From assembly GCF_900110215.1 (NCBI RefSeq), contig NZ_FOCX01000022.1, positions 1 through 64,000 on the forward strand: DNA of 64,000 bases, written 5' to 3'. This document shows positions 6,462-16,210 of this stretch, in pieces. The notes under the pieces were generated by a model, which saw only the letters and a list, made by a program, of their open reading frames with translations, made no database searches and had not been told where the DNA came from. The position numbers were made by a program, and so were the translations under genes. This stretch comes from Halorientalis persicus. GTDB taxonomy: Archaea; Halobacteriota; Halobacteria; Halobacteriales; Haloarculaceae. Position 1 is the first letter of the stretch; every line of letters starts with the position of its first letter.

Positions 6462-8978
6462 ATGCTCGGGACGCTGCAAGGACTCTACGTGGCGGTGTTC
6501 AGCCTCGCTGGGACCATCTGTCTCGGTGCGTTGCTCGGGGTTCGAACGCTGTCTCACTCCGACATCCGCCGTGGGCTCGGTGGGTTGTTTCTGTTGAACG
6601 GGCTCTGGGCACTTTTGATGGCGGTGCGGCTTCTGTTGCCGTCGCTGTCGAGCAAACGTGTCGTATATCTCGTCGGGTTGATCGCCGGCATCGCGACCGT
6701 CTTCGCGTGGCTCTACTTCGCGTCGGCTTACAGTGGCCGCCAGTACCACCGGTCCCGATCCCTGCGGCTCGTCGCCGTCGCCGTGTTCGCCGCGATCGTG
6801 CTGGTCAAGCTTACCAATCCGATCCACGGGGCATACATGGACGTGCAAATCGTCGCGGAACCGTTCCGACACGCTCGTGTCACGCACTTCGCCCCGCACT
6901 GGATGGTGACCGGGTTCTCGTACACCGCCTCCGGAATCGGGTTCTGGTTTCTCTTCGATTCGTTCGCCGAGGCCGATACCCGTCCCACCACGCTGTACCT
7001 GCTCGTGTCGGTCACTGCACTGCCGCTCGTCCCCTACGTCGCCGCCTACTACGACGAGGGTGCGTTACTCGTGTTGAACTACGAACCGATCGGTGTCGCC
7101 ATCTTCGCACTCGGCATCCTCTGGTACGCACGGGGTGAGTTCACCCGACTCAGTAACCCCGATCAGTCGTCCATCGCGGAAAGTATCTCGGAGGGGGCAC
7201 TCATCCTGGACGAGCAAGGAACTGTTCTCAACTACAACGACAGCGCGGCCTCGGTCCTCGAAAACGATCCCGTCCAGGGCCAGTCCCTCGACACCGCCGA
7301 CGCGGAACTGGCGAACTTAGAGCCCGGCGAAAAGACCATCGTCTCCCGGTCCGTCGGCGACCACCGTGTCAAATTCGAGGGCCACCGGACGGACATCGAG
7401 GCCGAGACTGCCTCGGAGGCGATCACGCTCACCGACGTCACCCAGATCGCCCACCTCGAAGACGTTGCCCGCCTCTTTCGCGAACTCAACAAGCTGTTGA
7501 TCCAGGACGGCGATCCGGACGAGTTTACGTCGCTCGTCCCGGAGAAGCTGGCGACCGTCGACGCGTACCGGATGGTCTGGCTGTACGATCCGAGAGACGA
7601 CGAGACCGGCTACGTCGCCGGTCAGCCCGACGGGTACGTCCACCGCCAACGCAGTAACGTCGATACGTCCGACCCGGTGTGCAGGGCGGCCGACACCGAC
7701 GACATCCAGGTCGCCGACGTCGGTTCGGATGGCGAGACGGCGTGGGAAGCCGCCGCTGCCGAGCGCGGTATCACTGCGTGCCTGGCAGTCCCGTTGCACT
7801 TCACGAGCGGCGACGCGTACGTCCTCGGCGTCTACACGACGGTGCCGGACGGGTTCAGTGAAGCCGAAGTCGAGTTGTTCCGGGACATCGCCGAAGCGAT
7901 CCCGAACACGGTGGCGGCGATCGAGGCCCACCAGGAAGCGACGGAGTACCAGAAAGCGGTCGAACACGCCGGCTACGCGATCTTCATCACCGACGTCGAC
8001 GGCGTGATCCGCCACGTCAACCCGGCGTTCGAGGAGATCACCGGGTACACCGCCGACGAAGCCACCGCGGCGACGCCACGCATCCTCAAGTCCGGTGAGA
8101 TGGACGAAGAGTACTACGAACGACTCTGGGACACGATCCTCGACGGCGAGGTGTTCTCCGACGAGATCGTCAACAAGACCAAAACCGGGGACCGGTACCT
8201 CGCCCGCCAGACGATCGCACCGGTCACCGACGAGACCGGCGAGCCGGTCGCGTTCGTCGCCATTCAGGTGGAACTGACCGAAGACCTCGTCCGAAAGCAG
8301 CGGCTGTCCGTCCTGAACCGACTCCTCAGACACAACCTTCGGAACGAACTGAACGTGATCTCGCTCCAGATGGAGACGCTGGAAACCCTCTACGAGTCGT
8401 CGGCCGACGACCGCGAAACGGAAGCCCAGGCCCGCGAGGTCGTCCAGACCGTCCAGCGCGTGACCGAGAAGATCACGGCCCGGTCCGAGAAAGCCCACGA
8501 GATCGAGCGGATCTTCGACCGGCTCGACACGACGGCGGATCGCGTGTCACTGGCGTCCGTCGCGACGTCCGTCCGGGAGATGCTCGACGACGTGGCGGCG
8601 ACGACGACGCTCGACGTCGACGAGGGGCTGGCCGAGTACGAGGTCGACCGCGAGATTCTGACGATCCTGGACGAACTGATCGCGAACGCCGTCGAGCACG
8701 ACCCGGGGTCCGATCCGACGGTGCGCGTCGCCGTGACCCGCAGCGACGACAGCGAGATCCGGGTCTCGGTGAGCGATAGCGGTCCCGGGCTGTCCGCGCA
8801 GGAACAGCGCATCCTGCGGGAGGCCGAGGAAACGCAACTCAGCCACAGCAGCGGGCTCGGCCTCTGGATGGTGACCTGGATCGCGACCTACTGTGGTGGG
8901 ACGGTGACGGCCGACGTCGATGCCGACGGGACCACGATCCACGTCTTCCTCCCGGCCTGGCCACCGGAAAGCGACTGA
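6462..8978 (+). CDS. 7TM sensor histidine kinase with GAF and PAS domains
   Basis: An 838-aa membrane sensor kinase. Residues 1-225 contain about seven hydrophobic helices (7TM sensor type). A PAS-like segment follows (about 230-330), then a GAF domain (about 335-485) and a PAS domain (about 490-610). The phospho-acceptor helix has RLLRHNLRNELNVIS near 620, and the ATPase domain shows ELIANAVEHD, DSGPGL and GLGLWMV. It would autophosphorylate and pass phosphate to an unlinked response regulator. It is the first chromosomal gene right of the integration site. The ligand is unknown. Confidence 0.9.
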   Translation: MLGTLQGLYVAVFSLAGTICLGALLGVRTLSHSDIRRGLGGLFLLNGLWALLMAVRLLLPSLSSKRVVYLVGLIAGIATVFAWLYFASAYSGRQYHRSRSLRLVAVAVFAAIVLVKLTNPIHGAYMDVQIVAEPFRHARVTHFAPHWMVTGFSYTASGIGFWFLFDSFAEADTRPTTLYLLVSVTALPLVPYVAAYYDEGALLVLNYEPIGVAIFALGILWYARGEFTRLSNPDQSSIAESISEGALILDEQGTVLNYNDSAASVLENDPVQGQSLDTADAELANLEPGEKTIVSRSVGDHRVKFEGHRTDIEAETASEAITLTDVTQIAHLEDVARLFRELNKLLIQDGDPDEFTSLVPEKLATVDAYRMVWLYDPRDDETGYVAGQPDGYVHRQRSNVDTSDPVCRAADTDDIQVADVGSDGETAWEAAAAERGITACLAVPLHFTSGDAYVLGVYTTVPDGFSEAEVELFRDIAEAIPNTVAAIEAHQEATEYQKAVEHAGYAIFITDVDGVIRHVNPAFEEITGYTADEATAATPRILKSGEMDEEYYERLWDTILDGEVFSDEIVNKTKTGDRYLARQTIAPVTDETGEPVAFVAIQVELTEDLVRKQRLSVLNRLLRHNLRNELNVISLQMETLETLYESSADDRETEAQAREVVQTVQRVTEKITARSEKAHEIERIFDRLDTTADRVSLASVATSVREMLDDVAATTTLDVDEGLAEYEVDREILTILDELIANAVEHDPGSDPTVRVAVTRSDDSEIRVSVSDSGPGLSAQEQRILREAEETQLSHSSGLGLWMVTWIATYCGGTVTADVDADGTTIHVFLPAWPPESD

Positions 8979-9077
8979 GACCGTTCGGCGCCTTCATCGA
9001 GAGCGGAACCGAAGCCCGATGATGACCGCCTCGTCTGCACAGACGGCGGCGCTCCGTTCCAGGGCCGACCCCCGCCG

Positions 9078-10127
9078 TCACGAGCCGTCCGTCTGCGGGA
9101 ACCGCAGCACGAATTCGGTGCCGGTCTCGCCCGTCTCGAACGTGAGCGACGCCGTCGTTTTCCCGAGAATCCAGCTCACGAGCCAGAGTCCGAGTCCGGT
9201 TCCGTGGCTGAGAGCGGTTTCGGTCCCGCGTTCGATCGCGACCCGTTCCTGTTCGGCGATCCCGGGTCCGTTGTCCCGGATCGTCACCGTGGTGGCGCTC
9301 TCGTCGGTGTCGACCACGACGTCCACGGACGGGTCGTTCGAGTGGTTGTGTCTGGCGGCGTTGTCGATCAGGTTCCGGAACACCAGCGTTATTTCGGGCA
9401 CTTCCTCGATGGTGCACGCCGTCGGACAGTCGAACGTGAACGAGACCGCCGGAAACTGGTCGCGGTACGTTTCGACGAGTGTCCGAAGTTCCTCGTCGAG
9501 GGTGACCGTCGTCGGCACCAGTTCCTGGTCGAGGAAGCGCTCGACGGTCCGGGTCTTCTCGGTGAGGGATTCGAGTTCGTTCGTGACCGAGATGACCCGC
9601 TCGGCGTTTTCGGCGTATTCGCCATCGAGATGCCGGGCACAGTATTCGGCGTGGAATTTGACGATATTCAGTCGGTTGCGGAGGTTGTGTCTGAGCACGC
9701 GTGCCTGGATCTGCTTGAAGCGTTCGAGGTCACGCTTGCGCTGCCTGCGCTCCGTGATATCGCGAGCGATCGCGACGAACTTCTCGATATCACCGTCGGG
9801 TTTCGTGATGGGGGAGATCGTCTGCTCGAAGACGACGGTGTCGCCGCGTTTCGTTTCGTCGACGACCTCCATCTCCCATCGGTCGCCGGACGTGATGGTC
9901 TCCCACAACTCGTCGTAGAACGAGTCGTCGTGTTCGCCGGATTTGAGTATCCGTGGCGTCTTGCCCAGCGCCTCGTCCGCCTCGTAACCGGTCAGTTCCT
10001 CGAAGGCCGAGTTGACGTACTCGATGGTGCCGTCGGTGTCGGTTATGTAGACGGCGTCGGTGGTGTGTTCGACGGCTTTGAGACAGAGCTGTTGGGACGG
10101 CAGGGTGCCTGGGTCAGAGTCACTCAT
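9078..10127 (-). CDS. Soluble PAS histidine kinase in operon with HemAT
   Basis: A 349-aa kinase without membrane segments. A PAS domain (about 12-130, with GYEADEALGKTPRILKSGEH) leads to the H-box RVLRHNLRNRLNIV near 150. The ATPase domain has NLIDNAARHN, DNGPGI and GTGLGLWLV. Its ATG lies 2 nt after the hemAT stop, so the two are almost certainly co-translated. Oxygen or redox signalling together with HemAT is inferred from this arrangement. Confidence 0.85.
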   Translation of the reverse strand: MSDSDPGTLPSQQLCLKAVEHTTDAVYITDTDGTIEYVNSAFEELTGYEADEALGKTPRILKSGEHDDSFYDELWETITSGDRWEMEVVDETKRGDTVVFEQTISPITKPDGDIEKFVAIARDITERRQRKRDLERFKQIQARVLRHNLRNRLNIVKFHAEYCARHLDGEYAENAERVISVTNELESLTEKTRTVERFLDQELVPTTVTLDEELRTLVETYRDQFPAVSFTFDCPTACTIEEVPEITLVFRNLIDNAARHNHSNDPSVDVVVDTDESATTVTIRDNGPGIAEQERVAIERGTETALSHGTGLGLWLVSWILGKTTASLTFETGETGTEFVLRFPQTDGS

Positions 10128-10129
10128 CG

Positions 10130-11692
10130 TCAGTTGCCAGTCAGGCGCTGGACGCTCTCGTTGATCTCCCGGACTTTCGAGGCCTGCTCTTCGTTCGCGG
10201 CGGCGACGTCTTCGATCTCCGTCGCGGCCTGTTCTGCCTGCTCGACGAGTTCGTCGACCATACTTGCGACCTCTTCGGTGGAGGCGGCCTGGTCGTCCGT
10301 CGCGTCGGACACTTCCTGAATGCCCTGGGACGTCTCTTCGACGGCGGTCGCGATCTCTTTGAGCGACTCGACGGTCTCTCTGACCTGGTCGACGCCGCGG
10401 TCGATCTCCTCGGTGGTCGTCTCGAGGTTCTGTACCGTCTCGTCGGTGTCCGCCTTGATATCGTCGACCATACCCTCGATCTCGCTTGCGTGTTCCTGGG
10501 ACTCCTCGGCCAGCTGTTTGACTTCGTCGGCGACGACGGCGAACCCGTCGCCGGCTTCGCCGGCCCGTGCGGCCTCGATCGAGGCGTTCAGCGCGAGGAT
10601 GTTCGTCTGCTCGGCGATGTCGTCGATCACGTCGACGACCTCGTCGATCTCGTCGACGCGTTCCTGCAGTTGATCGACGTCCGTGGCGACCTCCTTGGAC
10701 GAGGCGTTGACCGCCTCCATCACCTCGATGGCCTCGTCGGCGGCTTCCCGCCCCTCGTTGGCCAGCTGTTCGGCCTGGTCGCTGGTCGCCGCGACCTCCT
10801 CGGCCGTGGAGGCGATCTCCTCGACCGTCGCGGACATATCCGCCACCTCCGCGGAGACGTCCTGCATCGACTCGGCCTGTGATCGGGCCAGATCGCTGAT
10901 GCGTTCGGTCGTCTCGGCCGTATCCTGGGCCGTCGCTTCCGTCTCCGCGACTGCCGCCTCGACCTCGGTGGCGACCTCCCGCTGGCGGTCGAGTTCCGTC
11001 TCCAGGTCCTGGCTGTAGGAGTGGATGTACGTGTCGGTCACGACCTGCATATCGAGGTTGATGAGACGCAGGATCGAGAGCAGTTCCTCGATGGCCTCGT
11101 CGACTTCGTCTTCGATCGCGGCTTCGACGGTAGCCGGCGTGAGGCCACTCTCGCCGTCCGACCGGGCCACGGTTTCGGTGCCACCGTCGGCGATCGCGCC
11201 GGTGAGCCGTTCGGTGAGCGACTCGGTCAGTTTGTCGCCCACAAGCGGGAGAATGAGGTCGTAGTAGACGCCGTACTGGCCGAGGTAGTGTTTCATCGGC
11301 ATATCGAGCAGGTCGTGAATCTTGCCGATGCGGGCGCGGTTGCGGAAGTACTCACTGCCGTAGTCGCCCTGTGCTAGCGTGACCAGATACGCCGATTGGG
11401 TGCGCTTGAGTTGCTCGACGGCTTTCGACGAGCGACCGATAACTTCGACCGTCTCGTCGTAATCGGTCAGGTTGTCGTAGAAATCGTCCGCGACAGCCTC
11501 GGCGTGTTCGGCGAAGGCGTCCTGATAGCGCTCCAACCGCTCGGCGTCCGCCCGGTCGAAGCCGACGAACTCCTTGCGCCACTGGATCTCACTGCGATCC
11601 AGTCCGATATCATCCAGCAGTGCATCCGCATCGAGTTGCTCGTTTAAGCCTCCCTGCCCGAAATCCGACGCGCCGAACTCGCCCGAACTCAT
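10130..11692 (-). CDS. hemAT: Globin-coupled aerotaxis transducer HemAT
   Basis: A 520-aa soluble chemotaxis transducer. Residues 30-190 form a sensor globin with likely proximal haem ligand His126 in RIGKIHDLL, followed by MPMKHYLGQY. The rest is a long coiled coil and methyl-accepting signalling domain with the conserved hairpin LNASIEAARAGEAGDGFAVVADEV. No membrane segment is present. Family knowledge: it binds O2 and signals to CheA to steer cells away from or toward oxygen. The histidine kinase gene follows at 2 nt. Confidence 0.95.
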   Translation of the reverse strand: MSSGEFGASDFGQGGLNEQLDADALLDDIGLDRSEIQWRKEFVGFDRADAERLERYQDAFAEHAEAVADDFYDNLTDYDETVEVIGRSSKAVEQLKRTQSAYLVTLAQGDYGSEYFRNRARIGKIHDLLDMPMKHYLGQYGVYYDLILPLVGDKLTESLTERLTGAIADGGTETVARSDGESGLTPATVEAAIEDEVDEAIEELLSILRLINLDMQVVTDTYIHSYSQDLETELDRQREVATEVEAAVAETEATAQDTAETTERISDLARSQAESMQDVSAEVADMSATVEEIASTAEEVAATSDQAEQLANEGREAADEAIEVMEAVNASSKEVATDVDQLQERVDEIDEVVDVIDDIAEQTNILALNASIEAARAGEAGDGFAVVADEVKQLAEESQEHASEIEGMVDDIKADTDETVQNLETTTEEIDRGVDQVRETVESLKEIATAVEETSQGIQEVSDATDDQAASTEEVASMVDELVEQAEQAATEIEDVAAANEEQASKVREINESVQRLTGN

Positions 11693-11709
11693 GTTTCTGT
11701 GAGGTGTTG

Positions 11710-11724
11710 GGAGAAATATAAAAC
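11710..11724 (-). promoter_or_regulatory. hemAT: hemAT promoter (TATA box)
   Basis: The minus strand reads TTTTATATT centred about 26 nt upstream of the hemAT ATG. This is the spacing expected of a haloarchaeal TATA box with a leaderless transcript. Confidence 0.5.
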
Positions 11725-11867
11725 GAACACCTGACTAGTATGGTCTTTCGATTGATTTGAACGACAGAGGGTTAAAAATCCACAAAAACCATTGTACTAC
11801 CAGGTTCGACGGATGGACTTCACAGACTGGGACAATTGCGCCCGTGATTTGACGGTATCTGTTCGTA

Positions 11868-12887
11868 TCACTCTCCTGTCTCTTCGGACAGATTGAGTTC
11901 CGCGAACAGGCGTGCGGTAATGATCTGTTCGACCATCTCGAGCAACTGTGTGTCGTCGGACGTGTAATCGGCGAAGATGCCGAGCGGGATTTCACCGCCG
12001 GCGACGTCGTGGTGGCCGCCCCCGCTCCCGACGTCGTCGAAGGTCTCGTTCAGTACGTTGCCGACGTTGACGCGTGCATCCGGTGATCGGGCGCTGATCT
12101 GAATGGTGTCGTCGACGAGTCCGAACACGATGGCGGTTTGCACGCCTTCCAGTCGCACGAGATAGTCGACGGCCTGGGGGAGTGCATCCCGTTCGGTCGT
12201 CCGGCCGACGTGGGAGATGAGGACCGCGCCGTTTATGATTCGGTTGTCGATGGCGGTCGAGATCGCGTCGAGGGTGCCCCCGGAGATCGACGGCGTCGAT
12301 AGCTGTCGGATCATCTCCTGATCGGCGGACTCGTGTAGATACCCCGCCGCGTCGTAGTCCGTGGCGGTCGCACCCCGGAGAAAGTCCAGAGTGTCCGACC
12401 GGATTGCAAACAGGAGTGCCGTCGCCAGGTCCGCATCCAGATCGATGTCGAGGGTGCGCACGTACTCCGTCAGGATCGTCGCCGCGGCTCCCAGTTCGGC
12501 ACGATGGTCGACGAACCGGGCGTCGATATCCTCGGCGGGGTGATGGTCGATCACGATGTCGACGTCCGTCTCCGGGGGAACCGCGTTGTTCTGACCCGGA
12601 ATCGAGTGATCGACGAACGCCAGCAACGAGTCGGGCTGGCGGTTCTGGAGGGTCGCGGGTTCGAACGGTTCGAGGTCGATATCGAGGAGGTTGACGAACG
12701 CCCGGTTTTGCTGGTGGGAGATATCGCCGCTGTAGAGAATCTGCTGTTCGTCGATGCCAGCCGCGGCCGCGATCCGACCCAGCGCGAGCGCGCTCGCCAG
12801 ACAGTCCGGATCCGGGTTGTTGTGGCAGACGATATTGATCTCGCTGCCCTCCCCGAGAAGTTCGTGGAGCTGTTGTGACTGGCTCAT
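11868..12887 (-). CDS. DHH/DHHA1 family phosphoesterase (NrnA-like)
   Basis: A 339-aa protein with the N-terminal DHH domain motifs NNPDPDCLASA, FVDHS and DHHPAED, and the C-terminal DHHA1 motif GSGGGHHDVAGGEIP. The family uses two Mn ions to hydrolyse short oligonucleotides (nanoRNA), pAp or cyclic dinucleotides in the cytosol. The exact substrate cannot be told from sequence. It stands alone, divergent from the hydrolase gene at 13002. Confidence 0.9.
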   Translation of the reverse strand: MSQSQQLHELLGEGSEINIVCHNNPDPDCLASALALGRIAAAAGIDEQQILYSGDISHQQNRAFVNLLDIDLEPFEPATLQNRQPDSLLAFVDHSIPGQNNAVPPETDVDIVIDHHPAEDIDARFVDHRAELGAAATILTEYVRTLDIDLDADLATALLFAIRSDTLDFLRGATATDYDAAGYLHESADQEMIRQLSTPSISGGTLDAISTAIDNRIINGAVLISHVGRTTERDALPQAVDYLVRLEGVQTAIVFGLVDDTIQISARSPDARVNVGNVLNETFDDVGSGGGHHDVAGGEIPLGIFADYTSDDTQLLEMVEQIITARLFAELNLSEETGE

Positions 12888-13001
12888 CCCGCCGTCGCTA
12901 CGACCTCGATACAGTTACAGTACAGGGTCGCCCCTCGTACTCTTAAACCACCGTATGCATCCGCCACCAGTCTCTCACCCGCCAGCCCGGTATCGAGGGG
13001 T

Positions 13002-13919
13002 ATGGCAACGCAGACGCGCGAGACCGGTCCACCCGGGACCCGAGACGGGAATCGTGACGGTGATGGCAGTCCGACGACCGTCTCACTCGACGGCGGCCGA
13101 CGGCTCGCCTACGCCGAGCACGGTGCGCCGGAGGGGACGCCGGTCGTCTTTCTGCACGGCACACCCGGATCGCGGCGACTGGGCGAACTGTTCGACACGG
13201 CGGCCCGGGCGCGGGGGATTCGGATTCTCGCGCCCGACAGACCGGGGTTCGGAACGTCGTCGCCGTGGCCGGCGCGGTCGATTTCGGATACGGCACGGGT
13301 CGTGACCGCGGTGCTGGAAGACGTGGGCGTCGAGCGTGCCGGCGTGGTCGCGTTCTCGGGCGGGTGTCCGTACGCGCTCGCGACGGCCGCTACCAGCCCG
13401 GAGCGCGTCGACCGAGTCGACGTGATCTCGGGAGCGACGCCACCCGACGCCGGGGACGATCCTGCGATACAGCGCGTGCTGGGTGGGCTGGCGACACGGA
13501 CGCCAACGGTGCTGGGTGGACTCTTTCGCGGGCAGGCGTGGCTGGCCCGGCGTCTCGATCCGTCCGTCGTGGTCTCTCAGTACACCGACGCCGCCGAGGC
13601 GATCCCGGCCGAGACCGCCGAACTGGTCCGTGCGGACTTCGTCGAGGCGTTCGCCACACACCGATCGGGTGCGGTCACCGAGTTCCGGCACGCGGCTTCG
13701 GCGTGGGACATCGAGTTCGACGCGGTCGACGTCCCGGTCCGCTTCTGGCACGGGGACGCCGACGCGAACGTGCCGATCGCGGGCGTGTACCGACTCGCCG
13801 AGTGGCTCCCCGACGCGCGACTCGAGCCGATCGCCGACGCCGACCACCTCCGGACGCTGCTCCGGTGCAGGGCCGACGTTCTGGATCGGCACTGCGGTGG
13901 GACGGCACCGGGACCGTGA
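13002..13919 (+). CDS. Alpha/beta-hydrolase
   Basis: A 305-aa hydrolase. Landmarks are the oxyanion segment FLHGTPGSR, a nucleophile elbow AFSGG (Ala replaces the first Gly of GxSxG), the acid in WHGDADANVP and the base in DADHLRTL. The first 25 residues are a polar tail. Substrate unknown. The gene just downstream (13982) is an HTH regulator on the same strand 62 bp away, possibly controlling it. Confidence 0.85.
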   Translation: MATQTRETGPPGTRDGNRDGDGSPTTVSLDGGRRLAYAEHGAPEGTPVVFLHGTPGSRRLGELFDTAARARGIRILAPDRPGFGTSSPWPARSISDTARVVTAVLEDVGVERAGVVAFSGGCPYALATAATSPERVDRVDVISGATPPDAGDDPAIQRVLGGLATRTPTVLGGLFRGQAWLARRLDPSVVVSQYTDAAEAIPAETAELVRADFVEAFATHRSGAVTEFRHAASAWDIEFDAVDVPVRFWHGDADANVPIAGVYRLAEWLPDARLEPIADADHLRTLLRCRADVLDRHCGGTAPGP

Positions 13920-13981
13920 CGGTCGGCGAGCCGATCCCGCCGGTTAAGACGGCGGCGGGGGAACTCGGGACCGAACGCGGG

Positions 13982-14620
13982 ATGAAACGCATACGGTTCT
14001 CGGTGATCTACCCCGAGCGGTTCGTGCATCCGTTACACCGCCGCCTCGTCGACGACTCGACCGTCACGCGAGTGGAGTTGCTGATGTGGAGTCCGACCGC
14101 CGACGCGACCGCGCTGTGCTGGTGTGACGGCGACCGGGCGGCGACCGCGGCACTCTTCGACGCCGTCGAATCGGTCCACGACCGGACGCTCGTCGGGGAC
14201 GCGGACGGCACCTACGTCGTGCTCCGACAGCGTGAGTACGAGTTCGCGGGGGCGATCCTGGAGGCGGTCGCCGAGGCCGGGGTGATCTTTCTCCCGCCGG
14301 TCGTCTTTCTGGACACCGGTGTGGTGCAGTTCGAGGCGGTCGGGGAGGCGACCGCGCTCAGCGCGTTCCACGACGACCTCGCGACGCTGGGCGACGTGAC
14401 GATCGAGCGCGTCCGCGAGTTCGAGCGCCAGCGCTCGCCCTCCACGCTGACCGACCGACAGCGGGCCGCCCTCGAAGCGGGGCTGGCGGTGGGCTACTAC
14501 GAGGTCCCGCGGGACGGAACGGTCGAGGACGTGGCGGCCGAACTCGACTGCGCGCCCAGCACGGCGGGCGAACTCCTGCGAAAAGCGGAAGCGGCGGTGA
14601 TCGCGGCGCAGGTGGGCTAG
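13982..14620 (+). CDS. HTH-10 (Bat-type) transcriptional regulator
   Basis: A 212-aa regulator. The C-terminal 55 residues show the haloarchaeal HTH-10 pattern LTDRQRAALEAGLAVGYYEVPRDGTVEDVAAELDCAPS and then a recognition helix, STAGELLRKAEAAV. The N-terminal 150 residues are an alpha/beta sensing domain of the Bat family. The start at 13982 is the first in-frame ATG giving a family-like N-terminus. It ends in TAG, showing TAG acts as a stop in this genome. Confidence 0.85.
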   Translation: MKRIRFSVIYPERFVHPLHRRLVDDSTVTRVELLMWSPTADATALCWCDGDRAATAALFDAVESVHDRTLVGDADGTYVVLRQREYEFAGAILEAVAEAGVIFLPPVVFLDTGVVQFEAVGEATALSAFHDDLATLGDVTIERVREFERQRSPSTLTDRQRAALEAGLAVGYYEVPRDGTVEDVAAELDCAPSTAGELLRKAEAAVIAAQVG

Positions 14621-14649
14621 CGGGCAGGGTCGCCCACTCTACGCCGGGG

Positions 14650-15231
14650 TCACTCCTCGCTCATCTCGCCGAACGTCGTGTCGGCGTCGCCGGGCGTATC
14701 GAAGTCGTGGAAGTTCTCGCCTTTCTCCTTCGTGAGGATGTTCAGGGCGGCGGCCGCGCCGTCGCCAGCGGAGATGACGGCCTGCCACTCCTCGGCCCGG
14801 ACCATCGCGCCGGTGGCGTAGGCGTCCTCGACGCTCGTCTCCATGTCCACGTCCACGTCCACCACGTCCTCGTCGGTGAATTCACAGCCCAGATCCTCGG
14901 CGAGGTCGCGGTTCGCGCCGGTCGCGAGCACGAGGTAGTCGGCGTCGTGGTCGCTGTCGTCGGTCGTCACGGTGAAGCCGCTGTCGGCGTCGACGCCGGT
15001 GACTTCGGTACCCTGGTGGCGCTCGACGCCGAAACTGTCGACCTGCGTGCGCAACGTCTCCATGTACGCGGAGCCGTCCTGGGAGCCGACGCCGGGGTAG
15101 TTGAACAGGTGGGCCTTGTGCATCCAGGTCCCGTCGGTGTCGAACACCGTCGCGTCGACGCCGTTTTTCTGGAGGAACAGTGCGGCACTCAGGCCGGCGG
15201 GGCCGCCGCCGACGATGGCTGCGTTGGCCAT
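14650..15231 (-). CDS. Short FAD-dependent oxidoreductase (thioredoxin-reductase-like)
   Basis: About 193 residues from MANAAIVGGGPAGLSAALFLQ, the Rossmann FAD-binding motif. It has an ATG motif, VLATGANRD, and an acidic Asp in AYATGAM for FAD. It is only about 60% of normal thioredoxin reductase length and lacks the NADPH domain and a CxxC redox pair. This short flavoprotein type is common in haloarchaea. Partner and substrate are unknown. Confidence 0.8.
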   Translation of the reverse strand: MANAAIVGGGPAGLSAALFLQKNGVDATVFDTDGTWMHKAHLFNYPGVGSQDGSAYMETLRTQVDSFGVERHQGTEVTGVDADSGFTVTTDDSDHDADYLVLATGANRDLAEDLGCEFTDEDVVDVDVDMETSVEDAYATGAMVRAEEWQAVISAGDGAAAALNILTKEKGENFHDFDTPGDADTTFGEMSEE

Positions 15232-15409
15232 ACGCCCGTACACGACCAGCGGACGGAAGTCCGTTTGGCCTCCGGCGGTGCTGACCGGCTACCTCTCCCG
15301 TCCGTCGGTTCGGCGTCGGCAATGACGACGACTCAAGAATGCTAGTGTGTACGTTTATGTGCGATGACAGAACCACTGATCGTAGGGGTATCAGCGCCCC
15401 GAGCACACA

Positions 15410-16135
15410 ATGGAGTACGAAATTCGCGGCAAGAACGGATTCGCCGACGTAGAGGTCGCCCTGGATTCCAACGAGCAGATCCTCGCGGAACCGGGGGCGA
15501 TGGTCAGCTACGACCCCGGAATCGAGATGACGACCGACACCGGCAGCGGTGGCCTGCTTGACTCGGCCAAGCGGTCGATGCTGGGTGGCGAGTCGGTGTT
15601 CATGAACACGTTTACGGCCCAACAGCCCGGCAGCGTCTATCTCGCGCCGCCGGCACCGGGCGACGTGCGCGCCCGGTTCCTCGAAAACGAGACGGTCTAT
15701 GCCGACTCCGGGTCGTACCTGGCTTCCGAGCCCAACGTCGAGGTCAGCACCGAGTTTCAGGGGGCGTCGAAATTCTTCACGAGCGGCGACGTGTTCCTGT
15801 TGAAGCTCACGGGGACGGGCACGGTCTTCGTCGACAGCTACGGGGCGATGGAGACGATCGAACTGGCGCAGGGCGAGCAGTTCAACGTCGACACCGATCA
15901 CATCGTCGCCTTCGACGCGTCGGTCCAGTACTCGACGTTCCGGCCCGGCGGCGTCAAGAGCCGGGCGTTCGGCGACGAGGGAAAAGTCGCGAAGTTCTCG
16001 GGGCCGGGAACGATCTGGATCCAGAACCGCGACTTCGAGAGTCTCGCCGAGAAGGTCGCCGAGGAGATTCCCGGCGGCGGTGGCGACGGTGGCGGCGGTG
16101 ACGACGACGGGATCGGCGTCGACGACTTCCTCTGA
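15410..16135 (+). CDS. TIGR00266/AIM24 family protein
   Basis: A 241-aa beta-rich protein that starts MEYEIRGKNGFADVEVAL and shows AEPGAMVSY, which mark the AIM24 family. The C-terminal tail is Gly/Asp-rich. In the family the biochemical role is unclear; mitochondrial AIM24 supports inner-membrane organisation. A T-run follows at 16153. Confidence 0.85.
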   Translation: MEYEIRGKNGFADVEVALDSNEQILAEPGAMVSYDPGIEMTTDTGSGGLLDSAKRSMLGGESVFMNTFTAQQPGSVYLAPPAPGDVRARFLENETVYADSGSYLASEPNVEVSTEFQGASKFFTSGDVFLLKLTGTGTVFVDSYGAMETIELAQGEQFNVDTDHIVAFDASVQYSTFRPGGVKSRAFGDEGKVAKFSGPGTIWIQNRDFESLAEKVAEEIPGGGGDGGGGDDDGIGVDDFL

Positions 16136-16152
16136 GGCCGCGGCGCGACCGA

Positions 16153-16158
16153 TTTTTT
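16153..16158 (+). terminator. T-run terminator after AIM24 gene
   Basis: Six T residues occur 18 bp after the AIM24 stop in GC-rich surroundings, matching the oligo-T terminators used by archaeal RNA polymerase. Confidence 0.45.
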
Positions 16159-16210
16159 CGAGCTCGCCGGCGGACCCAGATATTTAGTGGTACAGTCCCT
16201 AGCAAACTCG

